From assembly GCF_006970445.1 (NCBI RefSeq), contig NZ_CP033877.1, forward strand, positions 1,558,750 to 1,622,749: 64,000 bases of DNA, in the 5' to 3' direction. The number at the start of each line of letters is the position of its first letter. Within the stretch, counting starts at the first letter, position 1. A program made the position numbers and the translations under genes. Source of the DNA: Stenotrophomonas maltophilia (GTDB lineage: Bacteria > Pseudomonadota > Gammaproteobacteria > Xanthomonadales > Xanthomonadaceae). The notes below the pieces were generated by a model. That model made no database searches and was not told the origin of the DNA. It was given only the letters and a program-made list of their open reading frames with translations. This document shows positions 37,962 to 46,625 of this stretch, in pieces.

Positions 37962-38016
37962 AGGGGGCAGGCAGCGGCGCCTGAACGCCGTCCTTCAGTT
38001 CACGTGAAAATTCCTG

Positions 38017-38045
38017 TTGACGCCGTGCAGCAATATCGACACAAT
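38017..38045 (+). promoter_or_regulatory. Promoter of tRNA-Gly copy 2
   Basis: TTGACG (38017-38022), 17-base spacer, CACAAT (38040-38045). The stretch from this -10 box to the tRNA is nearly identical to the one before copy 3. Confidence 0.75.
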
Positions 38046-38077
38046 AGCGCTCCTTCGACGCAGGTCGAACGAAATCT

Positions 38078-38153
<76 letters not shown>

Positions 38154-38164
38154 GATTCAAGAAG

Positions 38165-38190
38165 AACGCTCCCGCAAGGGGGCGTTTTTC
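38165..38190 (+). terminator. Terminator of tRNA-Gly copy 2
   Basis: Stem AACGCTCCC / GGGGGCGTT (one G-T type mismatch) with a GCAA loop, followed by TTTTTCG. It resembles the terminator of copy 1. Confidence 0.85.
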
Positions 38191-38220
38191 GTTTGTCACA
38201 CCGGTTGCACCACCGCCGCG

Positions 38221-38568
38221 CTAGCGTGCCTTGCCGGGCAGTGCGCTGCACCAGGTCCGGACATCCTGCTGGTCGAAACCGGGGCAGCGGTTGTCCTCCC
38301 GGATGTAGACGTAGGGGACGTCATCTTCGTAGGTGAAGTGGTAGTAGTAGTTCCGGTCCTTTCCGTACAACCAGTAGTTCGACGAGCCGTCGTTGATCGC
38401 ATACGGTTCGAAGGTGAGGATCGAGGATTCGGCAGGAATGAAGTTGCTGCGCTCCATCAGGAGCAGCAGGGCGTTCGAGGCCAGTGGGGTGGCCAGCGCG
38501 ACAACGAGCGCAGCGACAATCAATGTCGTGATCGAGGCAGTCAACAGCCAGCGGCGGGGACGTTTCAC
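38221..38568 (-). CDS. Small membrane-anchored or secreted protein of unknown function
   Basis: 115 residues from GTG 38568 (VKRPRRWLLTASITTL). A basic start is followed by one long hydrophobic helix (about residues 8-38), then a soluble part rich in aromatic residues (NYWLYGKDRNYYYHFTYED, VPYVYIRED) with two cysteines (NRCPGF, TWCSAL) likely paired outside the membrane. Amino-acid content and codon use are coding-like, but the start is uncertain because no good ribosome site is evident and the frame stays open upstream. No family is recognised. Confidence 0.55.
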   Translation of the reverse strand: MKRPRRWLLTASITTLIVAALVVALATPLASNALLLLMERSNFIPAESSILTFEPYAINDGSSNYWLYGKDRNYYYHFTYEDDVPYVYIREDNRCPGFDQQDVRTWCSALPGKAR

Positions 38569-38758
38569 AGGCAGGCAGCATCGAAGCAAGACAGTGCCGC
38601 AATGTGCAATACGCAGTGAAAGGCGTCCAGTGTTCCGCGCGGGGAACGCATTGAAAGCGTAGTGAAAGGCTGGGTCAGCGTTGCCTGAACCGCACGCGTG
38701 TTGTGACCTTTTTCGGACCAATTCTCCATGTTCGCTCCACAATCGCACGGTAGCCTTC

Positions 38759-40222
38759 ATGCTCCTTCTACACGTTGGCGGGCTGGTGGTCAGGCGTATC
38801 ACTTCAGTGGCAGTGCCCAGGACCGGGCGCGGACTCTCCCTGCAGGCAGTGCTGCGCCCCGGCGCGCTGTTCGCAAGCCTGGCCTTGGCTGGCTGCATGT
38901 CGGTGCCGGTTCCGGACCTGCCTGATCGCACGCCCAGCACCTGGACCCAGGTGCCGCAGGGCCAGGGCGTGGCGGTGGACGCCAGGCAGTGGTGGAAAGT
39001 GCTGTCCGACCCGACGCTGGACGGTCTGGTCAACCAGGCCATCGCCGGCAATCTCGACCTGCAGCAGGCCACGCTGCGGCTGCAGGCGGTACGGATCGTC
39101 GCGGGCACGTCCGACTCGCGGTTCCTGCCGGAGATCTCGGCCAGCGCCAAGCAGGTGCAGGATGCTGCCGCGGTCGATACCTACTTCCATGCGGGCATTG
39201 AAGCGATCTGGGACCTGGGCCTGTTCGGCGCCGCCGAAAGCGCGCAGTTGAGCGCGCAGGCTTCGGCCGGCAATGCCGAGGCGCTGCGCAATGCCGCGCA
39301 GGTGGCGGTGATCGCCGACGTGGTGCGCAGCTATCTGGATCTGACCGTGGCGCAGGCCCAGCAGGATCTGCTGGCCCGACAGCAGGCCGTGGATGACCGC
39401 GGCGAACAACTGGCGCGGGTCCGCCAGCGCCTGCGCCTTGATGAGCCCGGCGAACTTGATCGCCTGCGTGCACGCCAGGCCGCCACCCGCGCGGCTACGG
39501 CCCAGGCCCGCGAGAATGCGGACAACGCGGCCCGCGCGCTGGCGCTGCTGCTCGGCCGCGATGGACCGGATCCGGCCTGGCGCGCATACCGCACGCCGCC
39601 GAAACTCGGCGCATTTTCGCTGCAACAGGTCCCGGCGGACCTGCTGCGGCATCGGCCGCAGATCCTGCTGGCCGAATCAGAGGTGATGCAGGCTGCCGCC
39701 AGCAAGGGCTCGGCGCGCGCGGCGATGTATCCGCGGGTCAGCCTCGGCGGCTCCATCCTGTATGCCTACAACCTCACCCAGAACGCCCGTTCCAATTCCG
39801 ATTCCAGCCCGTCGATCGGCCCATACATCGATATTCCGCTGTGGGACTGGGGCCAGCGTCGTGCGCGCTTCCATGCCGATGAAAAGCAGCTGGATGCCGC
39901 GTTGCTCGGCTACCGCAAGGCCGTGCTGGAAGGCGTGAGCGAAGTGGAAGGCGCGCTCGGCAGCCTGGCACGCCAGGACAGCAGCATCCAGTCGCTGCGT
40001 GCGGCCGATGATGCCGCCGGCCAGCAGGTCAAGCGCCAGGCGCGGCAGGTGCAGCTTGGCCTGTCCAGCGAATTCGATGGGCTCGACACGCAGCGTGCCG
40101 CACTGGCCTCGCAGGCCGATCTGATCGGTGCGCAGGGCGCGCGCGTGCTGGCTTTTGCTTCGCTGTACCGCGCCCTCGGCGGTGCCCCGCTGCCCGCCGA
40201 GGGTGAGGGCGAATCGCAATGA
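38759..40222 (+). CDS. Outer-membrane efflux lipoprotein (OprM/NodT-like TolC family)
   Basis: 487 residues from ATG 38759 (later GTG starts at about 38792 are possible). A lipobox LALAGC near residue 45 implies lipidation at the outer membrane, and two OEP repeats follow (WWKVLSDPTLDGLVNQAI ... RVRQRLRLDEPGELDRLRARQ; RPQILLAESEVMQAAASKGSARA). It is the exit duct of a tripartite exporter with the permease, ATPase and adaptor encoded directly downstream; its stop overlaps the permease start by four bases. Confidence 0.88.
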   Translation: MLLLHVGGLVVRRITSVAVPRTGRGLSLQAVLRPGALFASLALAGCMSVPVPDLPDRTPSTWTQVPQGQGVAVDARQWWKVLSDPTLDGLVNQAIAGNLDLQQATLRLQAVRIVAGTSDSRFLPEISASAKQVQDAAAVDTYFHAGIEAIWDLGLFGAAESAQLSAQASAGNAEALRNAAQVAVIADVVRSYLDLTVAQAQQDLLARQQAVDDRGEQLARVRQRLRLDEPGELDRLRARQAATRAATAQARENADNAARALALLLGRDGPDPAWRAYRTPPKLGAFSLQQVPADLLRHRPQILLAESEVMQAAASKGSARAAMYPRVSLGGSILYAYNLTQNARSNSDSSPSIGPYIDIPLWDWGQRRARFHADEKQLDAALLGYRKAVLEGVSEVEGALGSLARQDSSIQSLRAADDAAGQQVKRQARQVQLGLSSEFDGLDTQRAALASQADLIGAQGARVLAFASLYRALGGAPLPAEGEGESQ

Positions 40223-41358
40223 TCGCGCTGGCCCGCAAGACCCTGGCCTATGAGTGGCGCCGGTTCCTGCCGGTGGTGCTGGCGATGTGCTTCGCCGGCG
40301 TGCTGTTGATCGTGCAGGCGGCGCTGGTGCTGGGCATCTTTGGTACCGCCGCGATCTACGTGAAGGCATCCTCGGCCGACATCTGGGCCGGTTTCCCCGG
40401 CACCCAGAGCGTCAACTACGGGCATGCGATCAGCGCGGATGTTGAAAGCCACCTGCGCATGGACCCGGATGTCACCCGCGTCGAACCCTACGAGTGGGTT
40501 GATGGCGAATGGCGCTCCAGCGCGCAGGGCACCGGCAACGTGTCGGTGTACCTGTCCGGCATCTCCACCCAGGACGACGCGATGATGTTCGCGCGCATCC
40601 TGCCTGCCGGCCTGCGCGCGCAGCTGCGTGAGCCGGGTGCGGTGATCGTCGACAGCGCCGATCTGGATACGCTGGGCGTGGACCTGCAGAACAACCGTGC
40701 GTGGATCAATGGCAAGGCGGTGCGCGTGGTCGCCGCGCAACCGGGCCTGCGTGGCCTCGGTGGCGTCAACGTGCTGGCGTCGCTGGATACCGCGCGCGCC
40801 ATCGCCGGTACCGACCCGCATGAAGGCAGTACCTATTTCGTGGCCGGCCTGCGCTCGCCGGACCTGGCCGATCGCGTGCGTGATCGCTTGGCGGCGTCAA
40901 TGGGCCAGGCCACGCCGGTCGAGTTCTGGACCGCACCGGAGTTCGCCAGCCGCTCGCAGCAGTATTGGCTGTTCGATACCGGCGCAGGTATCGCCGTGTT
41001 GTTCATGGCCGTCATCGTCTGCTTCGTCGGTGCGGTGATCACCAACCAGTCGTTCGCCTCGGTGGTGGCTGGTTCGGTGCGTGAGTACGCCACGCTCAAC
41101 GCACTCGGTGCGGGCCGCTATGCGCTGGCGCGGGTGGTGTTCGAGCAGGCGTTGCTGATCGGCGGCGTGGGCATGTTGCTGGCGGCGGGGTTCAGTACGG
41201 TGGTGCTGTTGATCGCGCAGACCCAGCGCGTACCGGTGCAGTTGACGCCGATGGTCATCATCGGCTGCGTAGCGCTGGTCGCGGTGATGGCCATGCTCTC
41301 CAGCATCATGGCGGTACGCAGTGTCGTCCGCTCCGATCCTTCGTTGCTGCTGCGTTGA
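40219..41358 (+). CDS. ABC transporter permease, FtsX/MacB-like
   Basis: 379-residue permease with the MacB/FtsX layout: one N-terminal helix (FLPVVLAMCFAGVLLIVQAALVLG), a periplasmic domain of about 220 residues, and three C-terminal helices in an FtsX-like domain (GIAVLFMAVIVCFVGAVITNQSF onward, ending VRSDPSLLLR). It overlaps the upstream outer-membrane factor. It resembles DevC-type permeases that work by mechanotransmission with an adaptor rather than by moving substrate through the membrane itself. Confidence 0.87.
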   Translation: MIALARKTLAYEWRRFLPVVLAMCFAGVLLIVQAALVLGIFGTAAIYVKASSADIWAGFPGTQSVNYGHAISADVESHLRMDPDVTRVEPYEWVDGEWRSSAQGTGNVSVYLSGISTQDDAMMFARILPAGLRAQLREPGAVIVDSADLDTLGVDLQNNRAWINGKAVRVVAAQPGLRGLGGVNVLASLDTARAIAGTDPHEGSTYFVAGLRSPDLADRVRDRLAASMGQATPVEFWTAPEFASRSQQYWLFDTGAGIAVLFMAVIVCFVGAVITNQSFASVVAGSVREYATLNALGAGRYALARVVFEQALLIGGVGMLLAAGFSTVVLLIAQTQRVPVQLTPMVIIGCVALVAVMAMLSSIMAVRSVVRSDPSLLLR

Positions 41359-41368
41359 GGGCCGGCCA

Positions 41369-42097
41369 ATGACATCTACACGCGCCGTCGCCCCGACCCT
41401 GCAGGCCGACGCACTGGAAAAAGGTTTCATGTCCGGCGATGTACAGGTGCCGGTGCTGCGTGGCCTGTCACTGGACATCTATCCCGGTGAACTGACCCTC
41501 GTATCTGGCCCGTCCGGCTGTGGCAAGAGCACGCTGTTGTCGTTGCTGTCCGGCCTGTCCGCGCCCGATGGTGGCCGCGTGCACGCACTCGGCCAGGACG
41601 TGGGGCACATGAGCCGCAGCGAGGTGGAACGCTTCCGCCTGCACCATGTCGGCTTTGTGTTCCAGGGCTTCAACCTGTTCCCGGCGTTGACCGCGCTGGA
41701 GCAGGTGCAGTTGCCGCTGGGCTACCGCGGCATGAGCAATCGCGAAAGCGAACCGCTGGCCCGCAGGGCGCTGGAAGAGGTGGGCCTCAGCCACCGCAGC
41801 CACATGCGCCCGGCGCAGCTGTCCGGCGGCGAGAAGCAGCGCGTGGCGGTGGCCCGCGCCTTCGCCAAGTCGCCGACACTGATCTTCGCCGACGAACCCA
41901 CCAGCGCGCTGGACGCCGAGAATGGCCAGCGCGTGATCGACATCCTGCATCGCTATGCACGCGCGCATGGCGCCACCGTGCTGTGCGTGAGCCACGATCC
42001 GCGCCTGATCCGGCATGCCGATCGGGTGATCGCCATGGAAGACGGCATGGTCCGTGATGACCGCCGCCAGAACGAAACTGTAGAGTCCGCCCCATGA
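41369..42097 (+). CDS. ABC transporter ATP-binding protein, LolD/MacB-like
   Basis: 242-residue ATPase partner of the permease. Start ATG 41369 is 10 bases past the permease stop, after GAGG. Walker A GPSGCGKST, Q-loop GFVFQGFNLFP, signature LSGGEKQR, Walker B LIFADEPTSALD and switch His CVSHD are intact. The sequence class is that of LolD/MacB/DevA ATPases. Its stop overlaps the adaptor gene. Confidence 0.92.
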   Translation: MTSTRAVAPTLQADALEKGFMSGDVQVPVLRGLSLDIYPGELTLVSGPSGCGKSTLLSLLSGLSAPDGGRVHALGQDVGHMSRSEVERFRLHHVGFVFQGFNLFPALTALEQVQLPLGYRGMSNRESEPLARRALEEVGLSHRSHMRPAQLSGGEKQRVAVARAFAKSPTLIFADEPTSALDAENGQRVIDILHRYARAHGATVLCVSHDPRLIRHADRVIAMEDGMVRDDRRQNETVESAP

Positions 42098-43011
42098 CCA
42101 AGACGTCGCACCTGCTTCCCCTCAGCCTGGCCCTGTCCGCGGCACTGCTGCTTGGCGCCTGTTCAAAGGACGTGCCCGCGTCTGCACCGGCGCCTTCAGG
42201 CAAGGCCGATGCCGCCGCCGGCAAGGTCGCGGTCGCGCGCGGCATCATCGACGTCGAGGGCGGGCTGATCGCATTGGCGCCGCCGGTGGATGGCTCGATC
42301 ACTGCCGCGCCGGTGAAGGAGGGCGCCACGGTGAAGAAGGGACAGTTGCTGCTGTCGCTGGATGGCGCCCTGCTGCAGCAGGAGGTGGCAATGGCCACCG
42401 CCGACCTGGCCCTGGCCAATGACCGCCTGAAGGGCAGCCAGGCGCAGCTGCGCGAACTGGAGCGCAACGCCACCCGCCTGTCCACGGGCGCCAGCGAAGG
42501 CGTGTCGTCCAACCAGCAGGCCGATGCGGCCAAGCAGCAGCTGGCCGGCGTACGTGCCGATGTCGACGTGGCCGGTGCGCAGGTCGACATGGCCCAGCAC
42601 AAGCTGGAACACGCAAAACTGAAACTGCAGCAGATGTCGCTGAGCGCGCCGGAGGCCGGCACCGTGGTCGGCCAGGTGCCGGGGCTCGGCGCCTTCGTGC
42701 AGGCCGGCAAGCCGGCCATCTCGCTGCTGCCGGCGCGTCCGCTGCAGGTACGTGCCGAACTCAGCGCGGCCTACGCCGATGCCGTGCAGGTGGGCATGAA
42801 GGCTACCGTGGTGCCGGATAGCGACGGTGCCGAGAACACCGGCACGCTGCCGTCCGCACGCGTGGTGCGCATCAGCCCGGTATTCGCGCAGGCACGCCTG
42901 CCTGAAGACGCGGGACGTGGCGTGGCCAAGGTGGTGGAGTGTGTGCTGGAGTTCGATGGCGAGGCCAAGGCGCGCTTCGGCCAGCATGTGCGGGTGGAGT
43001 TCCGGAAGTAG
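42094..43011 (+). CDS. Periplasmic adaptor (membrane fusion) lipoprotein, HlyD-like
   Basis: 305-residue adaptor linking the ABC permease to the outer-membrane duct. The signal peptide ends in a lipobox LLGACSK. A half-lipoyl motif (APPVDGSITAAPVKEGATVKKGQLLLSLDG) is followed by a coiled-coil hairpin (about residues 90-190) and a second lipoyl/beta-barrel region (LSAPEAGTVVGQVPGLGAFVQAG). It completes an outer-membrane factor-permease-ATPase-adaptor operon. The substrate is unknown; drugs, peptides or lipids are all possible. Confidence 0.87.
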   Translation: MTKTSHLLPLSLALSAALLLGACSKDVPASAPAPSGKADAAAGKVAVARGIIDVEGGLIALAPPVDGSITAAPVKEGATVKKGQLLLSLDGALLQQEVAMATADLALANDRLKGSQAQLRELERNATRLSTGASEGVSSNQQADAAKQQLAGVRADVDVAGAQVDMAQHKLEHAKLKLQQMSLSAPEAGTVVGQVPGLGAFVQAGKPAISLLPARPLQVRAELSAAYADAVQVGMKATVVPDSDGAENTGTLPSARVVRISPVFAQARLPEDAGRGVAKVVECVLEFDGEAKARFGQHVRVEFRK

Positions 43012-43013
43012 GC

Positions 43014-43463
43014 CTAGCGTTGCAGCGGGGGCGTCTCCGCGCGCCCTCGACGCCTGAGCGCCCGCCACGCACTCACCGCCGACACCACGCACAGCGCCAG
43101 CAGCAGGCCCACGTCCAGCAGCAGCAACCACAGCAGGTGCATGCCGTGCACCGGCGGCTGATGCATGGCCGACAGCATCCACGGCACCGACCATGCCAGC
43201 AGCAGGACGAAGCCGATCAGCAGGCGCAGCCACAGTCGCTCCAGTTTCCAGGGGCGCACGATCAGGGCGGCCACCACCAGCTCGACGGTGCCCAGCAACG
43301 CGAACACGATGACGGTGCTGGTCGGGTAGGGCAGCTCGGCGCCTTCCAGGTGATGCAGCAGCCAGTAGTCCGGGGTGAAGCCAGCATTGACCAGCGCAGC
43401 GATCAGCGCGAACCAGGTCAATGCGACCAGCAGCCAGAAGAAGCGGACGTAGCGCTCAGGCAT
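43014..43463 (-). CDS. Four-helix membrane protein of unknown function
   Basis: 149 residues from ATG 43463, which lies 8 bases inside the end of the upstream gene. Four hydrophobic segments are clear (FFWLLVALTWFALIAALV; TSTVIVFALLGTVELVVAALI; LLIGFVLLLAWSVPWML; LLWLLLLDVGLLLALCVVSAV), with a His/Pro-rich loop (HQPPVHGMH). It ends two bases from the converging adaptor gene. No family is recognised; it probably works with the overlapping upstream membrane protein. Confidence 0.65.
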   Translation of the reverse strand: MPERYVRFFWLLVALTWFALIAALVNAGFTPDYWLLHHLEGAELPYPTSTVIVFALLGTVELVVAALIVRPWKLERLWLRLLIGFVLLLAWSVPWMLSAMHQPPVHGMHLLWLLLLDVGLLLALCVVSAVSAWRALRRRGRAETPPLQR

Positions 43464-43857
43464 GGGCGGTGTCCATGGTGGCGGGCAGGCGGTTGCGTGA
43501 TGCATACCATGCGGAGATGACGATTGCGGCCAGTGCCAGCAGGCCGGGCCCGAGGGTGAAGTACAGCAGGCGCAGCGGGTGGTTGTGCATCAGCGTCCAG
43601 CTGGCGAATGCCAAGGGAATGGCCAGCACCAGCAGCTTGGCGAAGAGCGGCCGCAGCACCGCGATCAGCGGCTGTGCAACGAGGAACATCCAGAACAGAT
43701 AGAACTGGGCGATGCCCAGGCCGATGTCGCGATGGGAGGTGAAGCCGAAATGGTCGCGATACCAGTTCATTCCCAGCGGAATCAGTGCCCAGTACAGCAG
43801 CGCCACCACCAGATGCAGCAGCAGGGCGATCAACAGGGGCTTACCGCGAAGGAACAT
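43456..43857 (-). CDS. Membrane protein of unknown function
   Basis: 133 residues starting MFLRGKPLLIALLLHLVVALL, with four predicted helices. The two genes on this strand overlap and both encode small polytopic proteins, suggesting a membrane complex. Its upstream region (43858-43987) is shared with the divergent tRNA-Gly copy 3 promoter. I cannot assign a family. Confidence 0.65.
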   Translation of the reverse strand: MFLRGKPLLIALLLHLVVALLYWALIPLGMNWYRDHFGFTSHRDIGLGIAQFYLFWMFLVAQPLIAVLRPLFAKLLVLAIPLAFASWTLMHNHPLRLLYFTLGPGLLALAAIVISAWYASRNRLPATMDTAHA

Positions 43858-43926
43858 GAGCGTACGGGGCTGGGCGGGGCAGCGTACCCCAGTGCGGACG
43901 CCCGTGACCGCATGATGTGAAGACTG

Positions 43927-43955
43927 TTGACGGCGTGAAGGAATTTGGACACAAT
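43927..43955 (+). promoter_or_regulatory. Promoter of the tRNA-Gly/Gly/Cys cluster
   Basis: TTGACG (43927-43932), 17-base spacer, CACAAT (43950-43955). The sequence from -10 to the tRNA duplicates the leader of copy 2 almost base for base. Confidence 0.75.
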
Positions 43956-43987
43956 AGCGCTCCTTCGACGCAGGTCGAACGGAATCT

Positions 43988-44063
<76 letters not shown>

Positions 44064-44205
44064 GATTCTACAGGGCCCCGGTAGGGGCCTTGTTTTTCTC
44101 CCGCCACGGCAAGGCGGGGCACGTTGGGCCACAAGGCTTTACGCGCAGTCAGAAAGGTGAAATCGCTGGTGTGTGTCCCGGATTTCCGGTACCATGTCGG
44201 CTTAC

Positions 44206-44281
<76 letters not shown>

Positions 44282-44347
44282 TGTTCCGACAGGCCCCATC
44301 ATGGGGTTTTGTCTTGTCAGGGCCCTGTTCCTGGCGCGCAGTACGTT

Positions 44348-44421
44348 GGCCTCATGGCAGAGTGGCTATGCACCGGATTGCAAATCCGTTTACAGCGGTT
44401 CGATTCCGCTTGAGGCCTCCA
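44348..44421 (+). tRNA. tRNA-Cys (GCA)
   Basis: A 74-base cloverleaf with acceptor GGCCTCA/TGAGGCC, anticodon loop TTGCAAA (GCA), T-arm GCGGTTCGATTCCGC and encoded CCA. The accessory island starts just beyond its terminator, consistent with use of this tRNA as an integration site; no second copy of its 3' end was found in the window. Confidence 0.97.
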
Positions 44422-44426
44422 AATTG

Positions 44427-44455
44427 AAAAGCCCTGACTCTGGTCAGGGCTTTTT
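44427..44455 (+). terminator. Terminator of the tRNA-Gly/Gly/Cys array
   Basis: Stem AAAAGCCCTGAC / GTCAGGGCTTTT with a TCTG loop and following Ts, six bases after tRNA-Cys. Confidence 0.9.
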
Positions 44456-45038
44456 CTTTGCCTGCCGTTCGGCGGCGTCAGCCAGGATTCCTTGATTCGC
44501 GTCTGAAATCATGGGTCTGCCATCCGTTTTCGGGTGGCAAGCTGGCGTTAACACGTGCCGCGTGCGTTTGCGTGAGTTCGAGCGGGGATGGCAACCGAGC
44601 GACGCTGGGGTGACTACTGGCAGTACACGATCAAGCGGGCGGGGCTGCTGCCCCAGCCGGCCTGCCTGGGCTTGGTGTCCGAAGCCGAGGGGGGACGAGT
44701 CTGTACGTCATCTAGGGGCGCTGCTTGATCGTGGCGTGGTGCCTGAGGAGCTAGCGAGCACCACGGCGGCGGCGAAGGATCTGTGCAGCCAGGCGCCTGA
44801 GTTATGACCCCGCCTTGGTGACCGGCGAGACTCTGGGGAAAGGAGCTGCCTGCAAGGTGCGTAAAGCTGGCGAGCAAGGACAGCTCTACGCCCGGCAAGT
44901 GAGCAGCCTTCTGATCAACGTCGCCGCAGCAAGGTGCTCAGCGAGGACCCAACGTTCTGAGCGATCGCGGTGAGCGGGCAGCCGTGGATCTAGCTGCACC
45001 GCTTTTCCCGGAGCCGCTGAAGGCAGGGGGGGGGCATC
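44456..45038. other. Island edge without a supported gene
   Basis: About 580 bases downstream of tRNA-Cys show no convincing gene. Short open frames exist on both strands but lack ribosome sites and protein-like composition. Around 44576-44680 the plus strand seems to hold one decayed reading frame: REFERGWQPSDAG in one frame continues as GDYWQYTIKRAGLLPQPACL in another, as if a base had been lost near 44610. It may be a remnant of a mobile-element gene that I cannot identify. Confidence 0.5.
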
Positions 45039-45188
45039 ATGCCTTTGGATCTGGTGGAGCCTGTTGCATCCGAGGGCGGCTGGCACGGGCAATGCGAGTC
45101 TTTGCTCATCGAGGTTGTGATCGAACAGCAGGCCGTCGTGATTGAACAGGTCGCTACTCTGGAAAGGCACTGCACCGATGCGGACTGA
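45039..45188 (+). CDS. Small phage-like open frame, 49 residues
   Basis: Begins ATG 45039 just after a run of ten Gs and encodes MPLDLVEPVASEGGWHGQC, then a valine-rich helix (LLIEVVIEQQAVVIEQVATL) and ends RHCTDAD. Its stop overlaps the next start (ATGCGGACTGA), the compact style of phage genes. Support is limited to this overlap and composition, and it may be a remnant. Confidence 0.35.
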   Translation: MPLDLVEPVASEGGWHGQCESLLIEVVIEQQAVVIEQVATLERHCTDAD

Positions 45189-45411
45189 CCTCTGGGATCA
45201 ATTCGGCGAACTCGTGACCAGTAGCCCCCGATTGCTGGCGACCGTCAGTGTGCAGAGCAGTGACGGAACCAGCACGATGACCACTTACGACGAAGTGCAG
45301 ATGCGGGTCTTTGGTCAGCTCAAATTGCCCATCCCACACGACGTTTGGGTTCGGTCTGGGCATTTGGTAGAGGCCCCGTCCTACCTGCCGCTCATCGAAG
45401 CGACCATCTAG
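45178..45411 (+). CDS. Small phage-like beta-strand protein, 77 residues
   Basis: Starts ATG 45178 (MRTDLWDQFGELVTSSPR). The rest alternates beta-type segments (LLATVSVQSSDGTSTMTTYD; VQMRVFGQLKLP; DVWVRSGHLVEAPSYLPLIE). Short OB-fold-like proteins with this plan, ending xVFVRxGxIEGxAPxLPxxEIxI, are familiar from tailed-phage genomes, so I read it as phage derived. The match is from memory and not tested. It overlaps the preceding small frame by 11 bases. Confidence 0.45.
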   Translation: MRTDLWDQFGELVTSSPRLLATVSVQSSDGTSTMTTYDEVQMRVFGQLKLPIPHDVWVRSGHLVEAPSYLPLIEATI

Positions 45412-45558
45412 CAAGACAAGGCGCCGCCCGGGTGTCAGCAAGCATCCGAGCGGCAGCGCAGTACAAGCGATCTCAGTACCTGGCATTGGCCGCGGCCCCG
45501 TCGCCCTCGCGAGAGCCGCCGGATTGTCGGCTTCACCTATCGCAGATACCTGGAAATC

Positions 45559-45783
45559 ATGGCAAAACCGATCATTTCCTGGCCAGGCGGCAGGCGACGG
45601 CTGCTGAAGCACCTCTATCCGGACCTCCCGGCCCACGATTGCTATGTCGAGGTGTTTGCCAGGGGTGACGCCCCTCTGATGATTGAGCTTGACAAGGTGG
45701 GTTTGGATTATTCAACTGGCGGCGCAAGTGTAATTGGCGTGGCTGGATTCATGGATTGCGCTGGGTCGTCGCCCATGAATTAA
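45559..45783 (+). pseudogene. N-terminal fragment of a D12-class (Dam-like) adenine methyltransferase
   Basis: The frame opens MAKPIISWPGGRRRLLKHLYP and continues PAHDCYVEVFARGDAPLM, matching the N-terminus of phage/plasmid Dam-like methylases (WPGGK-RLL ... YVEVFAGGAALLF). After about 40 residues the similarity ends, the FAGG motif of the SAM site is altered to FARGD, and a stop comes at residue 75; the catalytic DPPY motif is missing. It is therefore a broken remnant, consistent with decayed phage DNA. Confidence 0.65.
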
Positions 45784-45848
45784 GTAAGCGGATGTGCTTG
45801 CTGTTGCTATCAAATGGATGTCTTTGGGTTGTATTCAAGGAGACGATT

Positions 45849-46625
45849 ATGAAACGGATGTTATGGTCATGTGCTTTGTTTGCAGGCTTGGTGCTCCCTT
45901 TGTGTGCGAAGGCGGAATGGGTTTGTCGCACACAGTCAGGCGAGGTGTCTGTTGGTGGCGGAGACGCTCATCAGGAACCTGATATTCAGATATGCGAGTG
46001 GGTCGGTGGCGGAACGCCACCAGGGGGCGGGACAGGCGGTGGAACAGGGGGTCAGTACTGTCCAGTGCTTTTGATGTCAAAGCCGTCCGGCTGCACGTCA
46101 GAGATTCCAGTTCAGGGTGCGGATTATGCTGCTGACAAGTTCATGTTGGGGTCTGGTCTCGCTACTGCTCTATCCAATCTTTCGAATGGAAATATTTCGT
46201 CTCAGGCTCGGGATCAAATTTTCTCCGCTCTAGCTAAGCATACGGCGGATTACTCTGACATTCGAAAGTCGGTCAATGATAATAATGTTGCGCTGATTGA
46301 TGGAATGGTGCAGGCGTGCGATTATCAGAGGCAATTCGATCTCGCGAATCCACCAATGTCTCCCCATCCGGGTGGAGTTTCACCAGGCCTCAAGGCTTGC
46401 CTCGGGACGGTGGAGCGCCTTAATGCTGAGGCAAATTTGTCTTTCACATCATTCTTTCAGGCTTGGCTTAATCGGACAGGGATTGTTCTCACTGATTTGG
46501 GGATCCCTCAGACGGTGATTAATTGGTTTGCTCCTGAGAATTCGCTTTCGGCGAAGATCGAGGCGGCAAATGAGCAGAACGCGTGCAATCTTTGGTTTGG
46601 TGAGGTGCGACGAAATGGATGCTAA
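45849..46625 (+). CDS. Low-GC secreted protein with glycine-rich linker
   Basis: 258 residues from ATG 45849, with a strong site (AAGGAGA). A signal peptide (MKRMLWSCALFAGLVLPLCAKA) is followed by a short cysteine-bearing domain (EWVCRTQSG ... IQICEW), a linker of PPGGGTGGGTGG, and a roughly 190-residue domain with several cysteines (QYCPVL, SGCTSE, QACDYQ, KACLGT, NACNLW, NGC) that is mostly helical. GC content and codon use (AATATT, GATAATAATGTT) are much more AT-rich than the surroundings. It overlaps the lipoprotein gene that follows. No family is recognised; a secreted effector, toxin or phage-borne surface factor is possible. Confidence 0.75.
   Translation: MKRMLWSCALFAGLVLPLCAKAEWVCRTQSGEVSVGGGDAHQEPDIQICEWVGGGTPPGGGTGGGTGGQYCPVLLMSKPSGCTSEIPVQGADYAADKFMLGSGLATALSNLSNGNISSQARDQIFSALAKHTADYSDIRKSVNDNNVALIDGMVQACDYQRQFDLANPPMSPHPGGVSPGLKACLGTVERLNAEANLSFTSFFQAWLNRTGIVLTDLGIPQTVINWFAPENSLSAKIEAANEQNACNLWFGEVRRNGC

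Noticed and set aside
38569..39150. Long minus-strand extension of the small membrane protein at 38221
   Set aside because: The extension lies opposite the efflux outer-membrane factor and looks like its shadow. Only the C-terminal 115 residues have a protein-like pattern.
44398..44421. tRNA-Cys 3' end as an attL with a matching attR inside the window
   Set aside because: I could find no second copy of the T-arm/3' end sequence between 44421 and 48200.
44511..45170. Several 90-100-residue open frames on both strands downstream of tRNA-Cys
   Set aside because: Composition is not protein-like, there are no ribosome sites, and they overlap each other. They are treated as decayed island DNA.
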